DNA from: Butyrivibrio sp. YAB3001
GTDB taxonomy: Bacteria > Bacillota > Clostridia > Lachnospirales > Lachnospiraceae
Assembly: GCF_900112195.1 (NCBI RefSeq)
Contig: NZ_FOKR01000015.1
Location: forward strand, 1-64,000
Reading direction: 5' to 3'
Length of the DNA: 64,000 nucleotides
The position numbers and the translations under genes are program-made. Each line of letters begins with the position of its first letter. Position 1 is the stretch's first letter. A model generated the notes under the pieces. That model worked only from the letters and a program-made list of their open reading frames with translations, made no database searches and was not told the DNA's origin. Positions 7,048-15,285 of this stretch are shown here, one piece after another.

Positions 7048-8091
7048 ATGAGGATACAACAGAACACGGATGTTCAAATAAATCCTTTCCAAAACCAGAA
7101 TAATGCCCAGTCGACCACTGGGGCAGCGAAGACTGCACATAAGAGTGGCAATATGTCCTCAGTATCCGGTGCCAATCTGAAGGGTGAAAGTCTTGTTCAG
7201 CAGAGGCAGGGCCTGGCCAGAAAACAGGCACTCAAGGTGGTTTCCGATGCATTTGGTGGAGAGAAGAAGCTGGATGCACAGATGCAGTCTATTAAAGATG
7301 AGATAAAGCGCCTTCAGGACGAGATCAACGAAAAGACTGCGAACACTATGGAGAATGATGCCAGATTAAAAGAACTCCAGGAAGCATATGGAATTGATCC
7401 GGACAGCGAAGAGAATAATGAGCTTTCAAAACTTGCGTTTAAGATGAATAATTCCAAGGATGGCTTATCTGATGAAGAAAAAAGCAAAATGTCAGAGTAT
7501 CAGCAGCAGGCTTTATACTATGTTGCGAAGAATCAGCAGAATTCACTTGATATAGACAGGGCAAAAGCTCAGCAGATGGGAAATGTTCAGGGCTATGCAG
7601 ATATGAAAAGAGAACGAGCTAAGTCACAGGATATGCTGAAAGCTCAGGATGAGGCTGAAGATATTATGGAAGCAGCGGGCGAAGAGGCTATAGCTCTTTT
7701 GACGCAGGAAGCAGTTGAGCATGTAGATGAAGAGCAGAAAGAGCGCGAGGAAGAGGCCAAAGAGGCTGCCGAAAAGAAGAAAGAAGAGAAGAAGGAAGAA
7801 GCAAAGAAACTCGAAAAAGAAGCTATGCAGCAGGAAATGATAGAGAATATCAAGGAACACGCTGCAGAGAGCCAGAGAACCAGTGCTGATACCAAACGGG
7901 CTATTGCAAGAAGAGAACGAGCTGAAGCTGACAGTATGGGAGCAGAGGAAGCCCAGAGAACTATTATTTCTGAAGGTGCATCTATGGAAGATACGCAGAA
8001 TGCTGTTAATACTGAGATTACTAATATTCTCAATAAGTTGAGCCTGCTTTCAAGTGATGTAAAAGGAAGTGCTATAGACAGTCAGATATAA
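7048..8091 (+). CDS. Long charged coiled-coil protein of unknown function
   Basis: 347 residues; GGAGGTG lies 6 bases before the ATG. The N-terminus (MRIQQNTDVQINPFQNQNN) is Asn/Gln rich and resembles flagellar-type export signals. Residues about 65-125 and 180-310 are strong coiled coil; the segment near 230-265 is almost only Glu, Lys and Ala (EEEAKEAAEKKKEEKKEEAK). The tail has a predicted amphipathic helix (ITNILNKLSLLSSDV). No membrane segment. A sigma-28-like promoter lies upstream. No named family recognised; a structural, tether or chaperone role is possible. Confidence 0.72.
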   Translation: MRIQQNTDVQINPFQNQNNAQSTTGAAKTAHKSGNMSSVSGANLKGESLVQQRQGLARKQALKVVSDAFGGEKKLDAQMQSIKDEIKRLQDEINEKTANTMENDARLKELQEAYGIDPDSEENNELSKLAFKMNNSKDGLSDEEKSKMSEYQQQALYYVAKNQQNSLDIDRAKAQQMGNVQGYADMKRERAKSQDMLKAQDEAEDIMEAAGEEAIALLTQEAVEHVDEEQKEREEEAKEAAEKKKEEKKEEAKKLEKEAMQQEMIENIKEHAAESQRTSADTKRAIARRERAEADSMGAEEAQRTIISEGASMEDTQNAVNTEITNILNKLSLLSSDVKGSAIDSQI

Positions 8092-8221
8092 GAAAAACGC
8101 TATTCATGACATAGATGATGCTATTGGTGACATTAGTATTATCTGATAAAGGATTGATGCTGAAAGGAAAAAGAGAAACCCTTGTGATATTCACAAATCA
8201 TGTACAAGGAGGTAGATGATT

Positions 8222-9118
8222 ATGGCAGGAATCAATATAACTTCAGTGAACAGACAGGTAAAAGACATTAGTCAGGAAATATATGCTGCAAAGTTGCAGC
8301 GTGACGAGGTGCAGTCAAAGTCTGTGAACAAGGATGAGAGCAGTGGCTTACAGAACGCTGTCGCCGATAAACTAAGTGATAAATCTAACATAAATACTGC
8401 TTTCTCAGATACAGCAGCTACTTTGTCTATTTCTGCTTTAGGCGCTGAAGAATTGGAAAAAGTAAGAGATTCCTGGAATAATCATCCTGTCAGCGCGTTA
8501 TATGAAAAAGACATACCGGTAAGCAAAAATGCAGAGGGTGTATATAAAATTGGCGGAGCTTCATTTAATGATGAGGAGTTATCTGCAGCAAGAGATTTGA
8601 TAACAGGTGTCGGAAGTCAGTTAAAGAATGGATATCTCAGTTACAGAGATTATGCAAAGATGGAAGTAGCGCAGAAGGTTGTTGATAACCGTGCTTACGA
8701 AGGCTTTAATGATGATCAGGCCAAAGCTATTAGCAAGGCTATGAAAGACTACAATAATAACCTGAACAGAACTCAGGAAAGGATGCTGGCAAATAAGAAA
8801 ACTAAGACTAATGATGATCCTGAATCCGGAAAATATTTTGGCATTGAGGTTCATGTGCCAAGTGAAGTAAGAAAATCAACTAATGAGTATGCAAGCACAG
8901 ACATTGCTACCAACAAAGAGCTTATTGATAAAATTCGTGATAGCATAAAATCACTGGATATAAATGACAAAGATGCAGTAAATAAATATAAATCAGTATA
9001 TGAAGATATAATGAGAGCTGTGTACACAGCTCAATATCCTTTCCAAAGAAATTCAGATTTAGATGATATTCTATCCAAAGATATAAATGAAATTTTGAAA
9101 CTGAGCGGTAGAGTATAG
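8222..9118 (+). CDS. Conserved-looking protein of unknown function, last of the cluster
   Basis: 298 residues from the ATG at 8222, since AGGAGG ends 9 bases before it and only 3 before the ATG at 8216. Starts MAGINITSVNRQVKDIS, in the style of its neighbours. Unlike them it looks mostly globular: residues about 80-140 read LEKVRDSWNNHPVSALYEKD and a Gly-rich turn, and the second half is helical with Asn/Asp/Lys. No catalytic motif, signal peptide or membrane helix. Ends 36 bases before the promoter of the RNA gene. Function unknown; the N-terminus again suggests export by a flagellar-type route. Confidence 0.7.
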   Translation: MAGINITSVNRQVKDISQEIYAAKLQRDEVQSKSVNKDESSGLQNAVADKLSDKSNINTAFSDTAATLSISALGAEELEKVRDSWNNHPVSALYEKDIPVSKNAEGVYKIGGASFNDEELSAARDLITGVGSQLKNGYLSYRDYAKMEVAQKVVDNRAYEGFNDDQAKAISKAMKDYNNNLNRTQERMLANKKTKTNDDPESGKYFGIEVHVPSEVRKSTNEYASTDIATNKELIDKIRDSIKSLDINDKDAVNKYKSVYEDIMRAVYTAQYPFQRNSDLDDILSKDINEILKLSGRV

Positions 9119-9154
9119 ACACAGAAATTTAAGAAAAATATAGTAGCTAAATAA

Positions 9155-9183
9155 TTGACTTTATTTCAGGAAATATGTATCAT
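9155..9183 (+). promoter_or_regulatory. Sigma-A promoter of the structured RNA
   Basis: TTGACT (9155-9160), exactly 17 bases, TATCAT (9178-9183). Five of six bases match the -35 consensus and four of six the -10. A start near 9190 would put the first RNA hairpin at its 5' end. Confidence 0.6.
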
Positions 9184-9189
9184 GATGGT

Positions 9190-9360
9190 ACAAGCAGATG
9201 ACTAGAGCATCTGTTGACTATGAAGTGTAAATCCCTACTGGCAGGGGGATACATGGAGTCTATGGGCGGGTTTAGTGTGACAACCGCGAGCCAGTTAGGC
9301 GTAAGCTGAAAAGAAAACACTTATAATTAAAGCCTCGACATCACAGTCGAGGCTTTAATT
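9190..9360 (+). ncRNA. Structured non-coding RNA upstream of a PBECR4 gene
   Basis: About 170 bases between a good promoter and a terminator, with no plausible reading frame. Visible helices: CAGATG (9195-9200)/CATCTG (9208-9213); a long interrupted hairpin GACT (9216)/AGTC (9257-9260) with TGT/ACA and ATCCC/GGGAT inside; GCGGGTT (9266-9272)/AACCGC (9282-9287); CAGTT (9292-9296)/AGCTG (9304-9308). Loop bases AGTGT (9274-9278) could pair with ACACT (9317-9321), giving a pseudoknot. I could not assign it to a riboswitch class; it vaguely recalls HEARO/omega RNAs. The order RNA-terminator-nuclease gene also recalls type III antitoxin RNAs. Confidence 0.6.
9325..9360 (+). terminator. 15-bp perfect terminator hairpin
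   Basis: AATTAAAGCCTCGAC (9325-9339), a 6-base loop, then its exact complement GTCGAGGCTTTAATT (9346-9360). The 3' strand supplies the T-rich tail. It ends directly at the ATGGAGG that forms the ribosome binding site of the next gene, so read-through would set how much of that gene is made. Confidence 0.75.
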
Positions 9361-9372
9361 ATGGAGGTATAT

Positions 9373-9987
9373 GTGGAAGAAGTAAATAAGATAAAGAAAA
9401 ATGCAGATGCATACAGTAATCTGCTTGGTATAGAGTATTATTTTTGTCTTGGTTACAAGGGAAAAGGATTTGAGGTCAGGGTACATTTTTCCAAGGAAGA
9501 GTTTCATCATCTTGAAGGAATTGGTCAGTTACGTGATTTGAAACTTCACAGTGAAAGCGGAAATAGAACCTTTGACATGGCTTTAGCTGGAGATGTCTTT
9601 GAAGATGAACTGAAAAAATCTCATTTTTACCAAAGCGGATGTGTTCAGAACAAAGTGGATTATCTTTATCTTCTAGAACGTATATTTGACGAAGACAATA
9701 TAGTATTTAGATTCAGAAAATCGATGAAAGGCAGTGGTAAGATAGAAGCTGAGCTGTTTCTGACTTCGGAGTTGGAGAATGGACAGTTCTTTGTATATCT
9801 TGATAGAGTCGAAGAATCTGATGAAGAATACTACTGTAGGTCATTTGTGGCTAACCCTGAATTTGATAGAACGCAAGGACAGGTAAAGCTTACTACCCTT
9901 TGGAAAGAAAAGATAAATCTTGAGACTGGCGAGAGCACTGTTTTGTATAGATATAAAGATTTCTCACCAGATCAGCTAAATAAGTGA
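9373..9987 (+). CDS. PBECR4-domain nuclease-fold protein
   Basis: 204 residues from the GTG at 9373, which has GGAGG at 9363-9367; the ATG at 9361 overlaps the site itself. The N-terminal 80 residues match the PBECR4 domain (phage barnase-EndoU-colicinE5/D-RelE-like nuclease) as I recall it: NLLGIEYYFCLGYKGKGFEV followed by VHFSKEEFHHLEGIGQL, with the HH pair. The C-terminal half is a beta-rich region with WKEKINLETGES. Family members are predicted RNases on mobile elements. It sits behind a structured RNA and terminator, so it may be a toxin held in check by that RNA; this is inference. Confidence 0.72.
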   Translation: MEEVNKIKKNADAYSNLLGIEYYFCLGYKGKGFEVRVHFSKEEFHHLEGIGQLRDLKLHSESGNRTFDMALAGDVFEDELKKSHFYQSGCVQNKVDYLYLLERIFDEDNIVFRFRKSMKGSGKIEAELFLTSELENGQFFVYLDRVEESDEEYYCRSFVANPEFDRTQGQVKLTTLWKEKINLETGESTVLYRYKDFSPDQLNK

Positions 9988-10020
9988 ATGCTGTGTCATA
10001 ATTAAGGATGTTGATATTGA

Positions 10021-10131
10021 GTGAATTATGATCTAAAGTTGGACGACGAGTTTATTAATTACATGATTGATCATAAATGGTCTATTCCTGAAAATATAAA
10101 TATTGATTATGATAACTTGGAGGTTAAGTAA
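10021..10131 (+). CDS. Possible 36-residue acidic protein
   Basis: GTG-initiated frame with 9 Asp/Glu and a compact hydrophobic pattern (FINYMIDHKWSIPENINIDY). It lies 33 bases behind the PBECR4 gene on the same strand. The ribosome binding site is weak (AAGGA, about 12 bases away). It could be a remnant or a small partner protein of the nuclease; there is no family match I recognise. Confidence 0.35.
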   Translation: MNYDLKLDDEFINYMIDHKWSIPENINIDYDNLEVK

Positions 10132-10323
10132 CTGCTGTAACAAAAAAATGAGGCATCTTTGCATGGTTAATAACTATGTATGGGTGCTTCTTTCAATGTG
10201 TCATGTAGGGGCAACAATAGTAATATGCACTTTTGAAGCATATCAGAAAGTAGGTTCAAAAGTGGGTTCAGAAATTAAAGTAAGACCGCCAGCCTCCTTT
10301 CCATCGGTATTTGAAAGGCGCAG

Positions 10324-10348
10324 GAAAGTTCGATCCCGGTCGCCGGCA
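10324..10348 (+). repeat. tRNA-3'-end-like repeat, copy 2
   Basis: Contains TTCGATCCCGGTCGCCGGCA, identical to copy 3 and one base from copy 1. The upstream 20 bases (CCTCCTTTCC) are also similar to copy 1. A tyrosine-recombinase remnant begins 166 bases downstream, consistent with an attachment-site junction. Confidence 0.65.
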
Positions 10349-10359
10349 GTAATGTGTAT

Positions 10360-10405
10360 GGCTGTAAACTTAGATTTTGTCTGAGTTTGCAGCCTCTTTC
10401 TTTAT
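10360..10405 (+). terminator. Terminator-like hairpin behind repeat copy 2
   Basis: GGCTGTAAACTTAGA (10360-10374) pairs with TCTGAGTTTGCAGCC (10380-10394), followed by TCTTTCTTTATTTT. It is similar in sequence to the hairpin at 765-799 (AAACC/GGTTGC core), so repeat and hairpin were duplicated together. Confidence 0.65.
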
Positions 10406-10513
10406 TTTATACATTTGGCACAAATCAGTACAATTTTGGTACAAGTCAGAAGATATCAGCATTTGAATGACTTGAATTGCATACAATGATATACATAAAA
10501 CGTGTATATTTAT

Positions 10514-10822
10514 TTAGCAGATGCTTAATGCATTCATGAGCTGATCTTCAATATTCTTAGGCTCTTCCGCTGTTTCATTGATATAATGCTCCGTCATAGC
10601 CCTATTTGAGTGTCCCAAAGTTTTCTGCAAATATGCAGTTTCTACACCGGCAGCCTTCAATGTTGATGCAACAGTGAAACGTAATTTGTGGCTGGACTTG
10701 TAAGGAACACCTGCATCATTACAGTATTTTCTAAGACGTTCATTAAAGGTATCATTGTTGATGGTTCTTCCATGGCACATAAAGAGATATTCCCCATCAG
10801 GGTTAATCTCGTGATCTTTCAC
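10514..10822 (-). pseudogene. Tyrosine recombinase (integrase), C-terminal remnant
   Basis: 102 residues of the catalytic domain only. Present: HKLRF (the H-x-x-R box), LGHSN (third basic residue) and the nucleophile in MTEHYI. Missing: the first catalytic Arg and the whole N-terminal DNA-binding part. A full integrase is about 350-400 residues. The remaining coding sequence merges at its 5' end with the 3' end of the AraC-type gene (20-base overlap), so a deletion or insertion has cut it off. It cannot recombine DNA as it stands. It probably mobilised an element using the nearby tRNA-like site. Confidence 0.8.
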
Positions 10823-11645
10823 GAAATGCTTTCGGCGTCAGTCCTACGCGGCGCCTGAAAGTAAGGCAAAAGGAGCTTTCGTCCTTAAACCCCACCGACA
10901 GGGCAATATCGCTGACTGATCTGTCGGAGCCGGAAAGATAAAATTTTGCTGAGGAGATTCGCGTTTCTATCAGATACTTATGAGGAGAAACGCCTGTTTC
11001 TTTTTTAAATGCACGTGAAAAATAGTACGGAGAAAGGCCAACCATATCCGACAGGAATTCAAGCGAGATATCATCGTTAAAATGCTCGCCAATATATGAA
11101 CTTGCGCGCCTGATCAGAGCAGAGGTGTTTTCAACGGCATGTCTTTGTTCTGCGAAAAGACCCTGTAGCAGCGATATGATGTTCAGAGAAAGACTTGCAT
11201 CGTCAGGCAGTGAGTTTTGTGAAAATAGAGAGAGCATGCTGTCAAAGGAACTATGGAAACTAAGTGGATTTGACGGAAGACAAATGCCTTCATGTTTTTC
11301 GTGGAAATATTCAAAATAGCGTCTGGCTTCGGGACCGTCAAAGTGCATCCAAAGCACTCTGGCTCCTTTTACAGAAGAATATGAATGGGGCTGATAGCAG
11401 TCCAGCCATACTACATTTCCAATCGTTGCCCTTTGTGAGGCTCCCGAAACGCTGATATCCAGCGAACCTTCCTCGATGAACATGAGCAGGAAATTGTTAA
11501 ATCGGTTGCGGCTTTTGGTGTAACCCGGAAGATAAGTATATCTTCCGACTATGGTGGGATAAAAGAATAAATTCTTTGTATCTGCCGACGGATTATGAAA
11601 AAACTGTTCTGATCCGGAAGAGACAAATGCTTCTATTGCTTTCAT
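10803..11645 (-). CDS. AraC-family transcriptional regulator
   Basis: 280 residues, normal for the family. Residues about 1-150 form a cupin-like sensor domain (SGASQRATIGNVVWLDCYQP, HSYSSVKGARVLWMHF). The C-terminal 100 residues carry two helix-turn-helix motifs: LEFLSDMVGLSPYYFSRAFK and VSDIALSVGFKDESSFCLTF, then RRRVGLTPKAFRERS. Members of this type usually sense a sugar and control catabolic genes. It is divergent from the DUF5107-TPR gene, whose 209-base intergenic region is the obvious target. The 3' end runs into the integrase remnant. GGAGC upstream of the ATG. Confidence 0.9.
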   Translation of the reverse strand: MKAIEAFVSSGSEQFFHNPSADTKNLFFYPTIVGRYTYLPGYTKSRNRFNNFLLMFIEEGSLDISVSGASQRATIGNVVWLDCYQPHSYSSVKGARVLWMHFDGPEARRYFEYFHEKHEGICLPSNPLSFHSSFDSMLSLFSQNSLPDDASLSLNIISLLQGLFAEQRHAVENTSALIRRASSYIGEHFNDDISLEFLSDMVGLSPYYFSRAFKKETGVSPHKYLIETRISSAKFYLSGSDRSVSDIALSVGFKDESSFCLTFRRRVGLTPKAFRERSRD

Positions 11646-11854
11646 TTACACTGCTCCTTTCAACGAGTATTGGTGGCTTTTCCTAGATAATATATTTTTT
11701 TTATTTGTCGCGCAAGAGCAAGATTCTTATATAATTGGATTGTTTTATCTAATTACAATTTGCGAAAATACACGTAAGATAAACTCAACAAGCATTTAAA
11801 TAAATAAGGCAATAATAATCAATAAAGTTTCATAGTTATTACGAGGAGAAAAAG

Positions 11855-14800
11855 ATGCAAACAGTAAAAATTTGGAGAGAAGAGGTCGTTATCCCTACCT
11901 ATGAGGTGGGCGCTGCGGACAAGAATCCCATGTTTTTGGAAAAACGTGTTTATCAGGGCAGTTCCGGAAAGATTTATCCGTACCCTTCTACAAACGAGAT
12001 AAGCAGGGTTAAGACAGACAAAGTTTGGAACGCAGTGTGGCTTGAGAATGATTATCTGAAGGTCATGATACTGCCTGAACTGGGCGGACGTATTCAGAGA
12101 GCCTATGACAAGACAAACAATTATGATTTTGTTTATTACAACCATGTGATCAAGCCGGCGCTAGTAGGACTTACAGGACCATGGATTTCCGGAGGAATCG
12201 AATTTAACTGGCCTCAGCACCACAGACCTACGACCTACAGTCCTGTGGATTACAAAATCGTTGAGAATGAGGATGGAAGCAAGTCTCTTTTGACCGGCGA
12301 TGTGGATCAGATGTATGGAACAAAAGAGATAACTAAGTTTACTCTTTACCCTGACAAGGCATACATTGAGATAACAGGTCAGCTGTATAACAGAACACCG
12401 CTTCCGCAGACATTCCTGTGGTGGGCAAATCCCGCAGTGCCTGTAAATGACTATACACAGTCAATTTTTCCGCCTGATGTACACAGTGTATATGACCATG
12501 GTAAGAGAGCTGTCTCAAGATTTCCTATAGCGACAGGAGAGTACTATAAGCACGATTACAGCGATGGTGTTGATATCTCCAGATATAAGAACATTCCGGT
12601 TCCTACTTCATATATGGCAGAGAAGTCTGATTATAACTTCGTTGGCGGCTATGACTATCAGAAGAAGGCGGGACTGCTCCATGTAGCTGACCATCATGTT
12701 TCTCCCGGCAAGAAGCAGTGGACATGGGGATGCGGCGACTTTGGAAAGGCATGGGACAGGAATCTTACTGACGAAGATGGTCCTTACATTGAACTCATGA
12801 CCGGTATGTACTGCGACAATCAGCCTGACTTCACATGGCTTAAGCCCTATGAGGAAAAGGTATTCAAGCAGTATTTCATGCCATACAAGGCTGTAGGCCA
12901 GGTTAAGAATGCTACAATAAACGCTGCATTGAATGTTGAAAAAAATGAGGAAGGAAAGCTCCATATTTGCGTCTATGCAACTGCAAAATACGACAGAGCC
13001 CAGATAAAGGTTGAATATGACGGAAAAGAGATATTCTCTGATGAGACGGTTTTGTCACCGGTAGAAATATATGAAAAGGAACTCGAACTAGATATCCCTG
13101 ACATATACAAGGTTAAAGTGAAGGTTATCTCACAAGGAAGAGAACTGGTATCATATCAGGCCAAGGATCAGGGAATACCGGAGCTTGCAGAGCCTGCAAA
13201 GGCCGCAAAGTTTCCGCAGGACATCATAACAAATGAAGAGCTGTATCTTACAGGCCAGCATATCGAGCAGTACCGTCATGCTACATGGCTTCCTGATCCA
13301 TATTATCTGGAGGGTCTAAAAAGAGATCCCGACGATACAAGAATCAATAATGCATATGGACTTCTGCTGCTGCGCCGTGGAAGGTTTGAGCTCTCCGAGA
13401 AGTATTTCAGGGCCGCACTTAAAAGGCTCACTTCAATGCATCCAAACCCATATGATTCTGAGCCATACTACAATCTGGGTCTTTCTCTTTTCTACCAGGA
13501 GAAATATGATGATGCATTTGACACATTTTATAAAGCAACATGGGTCAACGAGCTTCAGGAAATGTCATTCTATTATCTTGCTGCGATAGCTTCAAGAAAA
13601 GGCGAGTATGAGGAAGCACTTGAACTCATTGAGAAGTCACTGGTCAAGAATATGCACAGTATCAAAGCCCGTGGCCTGAAGGCGCTGATTTTATGGAAAC
13701 TTGGAAGAGAAGCACAGGCTAAAGAGTGGATCGGTGAGAATTTAAAACTCGATGCTTTTGACTTTGTCTCAATGTTCACCCTGATTTGCATTTCAGGGGA
13801 TGCACCTGAGCTGATTGAGAGATTCCATGATATTACGAGGGATTTCCATGAGACTTACCTGATGGCTTCAAGAGACCTTGCTGAATCAGGCTTTTATGAA
13901 GAGGCAGTAAAGCTTCTTTCTATGTATCCGGGTGATAAGCCCATGATCCATTACTACAGCGGGGCATATCTTAAGAAGATGGGGCTTATTAAAAAGGCTT
14001 TGGAAGAGTTTGCCGAGGGAAAGAAGGCTGATTCTTCCTACTGCTTCCCCAACAAGCTTGAGGATGTGGCAGTTCTTACAAGCGCTATTAAGAGCGATGA
14101 CACAGATGAAATGGCAAGATATTATCTTGGATGTCTGTACTACGACAAGCTTCAGTTTGATATGGCTATAGAATTATGGGAAGAGGCCCTGGCAATCAGA
14201 GATAGCTTCCCGACACTGCTCAGGAACCTGTCAATTGCATATTACAACAAGCGCGGTGATAAGGAAAAGGCAAGGCAGTGCCTGGAAAAAGCCTTTGAAC
14301 TTGACAGGACAGATGCCAGAATATTTTTAGAGCTTGACCAGCTTTACCAGAAGCTTCAGGTATCACTGGAAGAGAGACTGAAGAAATATCAGGAAAATAT
14401 CGGTCTCATTGAAAAGAGAGATGATCTTTACACTGAATATGTAACTCTCCTTAATAACCTTGGAATGTATGATGAAGCTTATGAGAAGATTTCGTCACAC
14501 AACTTCCAGACCTGGGAAGGCGCAGAGGGCAAGATTACTGCCCAGTTTAAGGTGAGCCTTGTTGAGAGGGCCAAAGCTCTTTTAACAAAAGGTGATGGAA
14601 AGGCGGCTAAAGAGCTCCTTGAAGAGGCGCTTTCTTACCCTGGAAACCTTGGCGAGGGAAGGCTTGAAGGAACCAAGGACAATCATATTTACTACAACCT
14701 TGGACTCAGCTTTGAACTTCTCGGTGAGAAAGAGAAAGCTGAAGATTGCTATGAAAAGGCTACGCTGGGAGCAATGGAAGTTGCAGGAATGATGTATTAC

Positions 14801-15142
14801 TATGACCAGCCTGCGGACATGATATTATATCAGGGACTTGCAAAAGAAAAGCTCTCTGACCAGATGGGAGCCAATGCAAGATTCTACAGGCTTCTGGACT
14901 ATGGTGAGAAGCACCTTAGAGATACCTTTAAGATGGACTACTTTGCCGTATCCATGCCTGACATGTCCGTATTCGATGCTGACATGACCAGAAAGAATGA
15001 AGTGCATTGCTATTATCTTATGGGACTTGCAAATCTTGGACTTGGCAGGAGGTCAGAGGCAGTAAGTTTCTTCAAGAAAGTTATCGAGATGGATAATACA
15101 CATCAGAATGCATATATTTACCTTAAGATGGCGGAGGGGTGA
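11855..15142 (+). CDS. DUF5107 and tetratricopeptide repeat protein
   Basis: 1095 residues, ATG behind ACGAGGAG. Residues about 1-340 match the DUF5107 domain, a galactose-mutarotase-like fold: LKVMILPELGGRIQRAYDK, GPWISGGIEFNWPQHH, LYNRTPLPQTFLWWANPA, YDHGKRAVSRFP. After a linker with a small beta domain, residues about 430-1095 are TPR-like helical pairs (EPYYNLGLSLFYQEKYDDAF, MARYYLGCLYYDKLQFDMAI). No signal peptide, so cytoplasmic. In other gut Firmicutes such proteins sit with carbohydrate genes and AraC regulators. Probably a sugar-binding or epimerase-like protein; substrate unknown. Confidence 0.88.
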   Translation: MQTVKIWREEVVIPTYEVGAADKNPMFLEKRVYQGSSGKIYPYPSTNEISRVKTDKVWNAVWLENDYLKVMILPELGGRIQRAYDKTNNYDFVYYNHVIKPALVGLTGPWISGGIEFNWPQHHRPTTYSPVDYKIVENEDGSKSLLTGDVDQMYGTKEITKFTLYPDKAYIEITGQLYNRTPLPQTFLWWANPAVPVNDYTQSIFPPDVHSVYDHGKRAVSRFPIATGEYYKHDYSDGVDISRYKNIPVPTSYMAEKSDYNFVGGYDYQKKAGLLHVADHHVSPGKKQWTWGCGDFGKAWDRNLTDEDGPYIELMTGMYCDNQPDFTWLKPYEEKVFKQYFMPYKAVGQVKNATINAALNVEKNEEGKLHICVYATAKYDRAQIKVEYDGKEIFSDETVLSPVEIYEKELELDIPDIYKVKVKVISQGRELVSYQAKDQGIPELAEPAKAAKFPQDIITNEELYLTGQHIEQYRHATWLPDPYYLEGLKRDPDDTRINNAYGLLLLRRGRFELSEKYFRAALKRLTSMHPNPYDSEPYYNLGLSLFYQEKYDDAFDTFYKATWVNELQEMSFYYLAAIASRKGEYEEALELIEKSLVKNMHSIKARGLKALILWKLGREAQAKEWIGENLKLDAFDFVSMFTLICISGDAPELIERFHDITRDFHETYLMASRDLAESGFYEEAVKLLSMYPGDKPMIHYYSGAYLKKMGLIKKALEEFAEGKKADSSYCFPNKLEDVAVLTSAIKSDDTDEMARYYLGCLYYDKLQFDMAIELWEEALAIRDSFPTLLRNLSIAYYNKRGDKEKARQCLEKAFELDRTDARIFLELDQLYQKLQVSLEERLKKYQENIGLIEKRDDLYTEYVTLLNNLGMYDEAYEKISSHNFQTWEGAEGKITAQFKVSLVERAKALLTKGDGKAAKELLEEALSYPGNLGEGRLEGTKDNHIYYNLGLSFELLGEKEKAEDCYEKATLGAMEVAGMMYYYDQPADMILYQGLAKEKLSDQMGANARFYRLLDYGEKHLRDTFKMDYFAVSMPDMSVFDADMTRKNEVHCYYLMGLANLGLGRRSEAVSFFKKVIEMDNTHQNAYIYLKMAEG

Positions 15143-15143
15143 G

Positions 15144-15278
15144 ATGAAGACTCTGGCGATATTGGGTGATTCCTACTCAACATATGAAGGATTTATTCCA
15201 GAAGGATATGCCGGATGGTATAGCCCAAACGGCAACGCCAAACCCAATGATGTAGAAAAAGTTGGGGCTGTGAAATAA
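15144..15278 (+). pseudogene. SGNH/GDSL hydrolase, N-terminal fragment
   Basis: The start is placed 1 base after the preceding stop. The 44 residues begin MKTLAILGDSYSTYEGFIPE, with the GDSY block I nucleophile of SGNH esterases, then stop after KPNDVEKVGAVK. A working enzyme needs about 200 residues and the DxxH end, so this is a truncated gene. The break falls a few bases before another truncated gene, marking a deletion junction. Confidence 0.8.
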
Positions 15279-15285
15279 TCAGCTC

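Larger units (their letters stand above)
10132..10513. other. Intergenic region carrying att-like repeat copy 2
   Basis: Holds a weak A-rich hairpin region (10140-10190), the repeat at 10324-10348, a terminator hairpin (10360-10394), and the direct pair GTACAATTTTGGTACAA at about 10429-10445. The 93-residue frame at 10103-10384 crosses all of these and is not believed. Confidence 0.55.

Noticed and set aside
7624..8033. Minus-strand frames rich in Phe, Ser and Leu within the coiled-coil genes
   Set aside because: They are mirror images of Glu/Lys/Ala-rich coding sequence; no start sites.
9190..9360. FMN riboswitch
   Set aside because: The CCGCGAGC and TGTAAATCCC strings look similar, but helix order and the rest of the conserved core do not fit, and the next gene is not a flavin gene.
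10103..10384. 93-residue frame
   Set aside because: It begins in the 36-codon frame and reads through repeat copy 2 and its hairpin.
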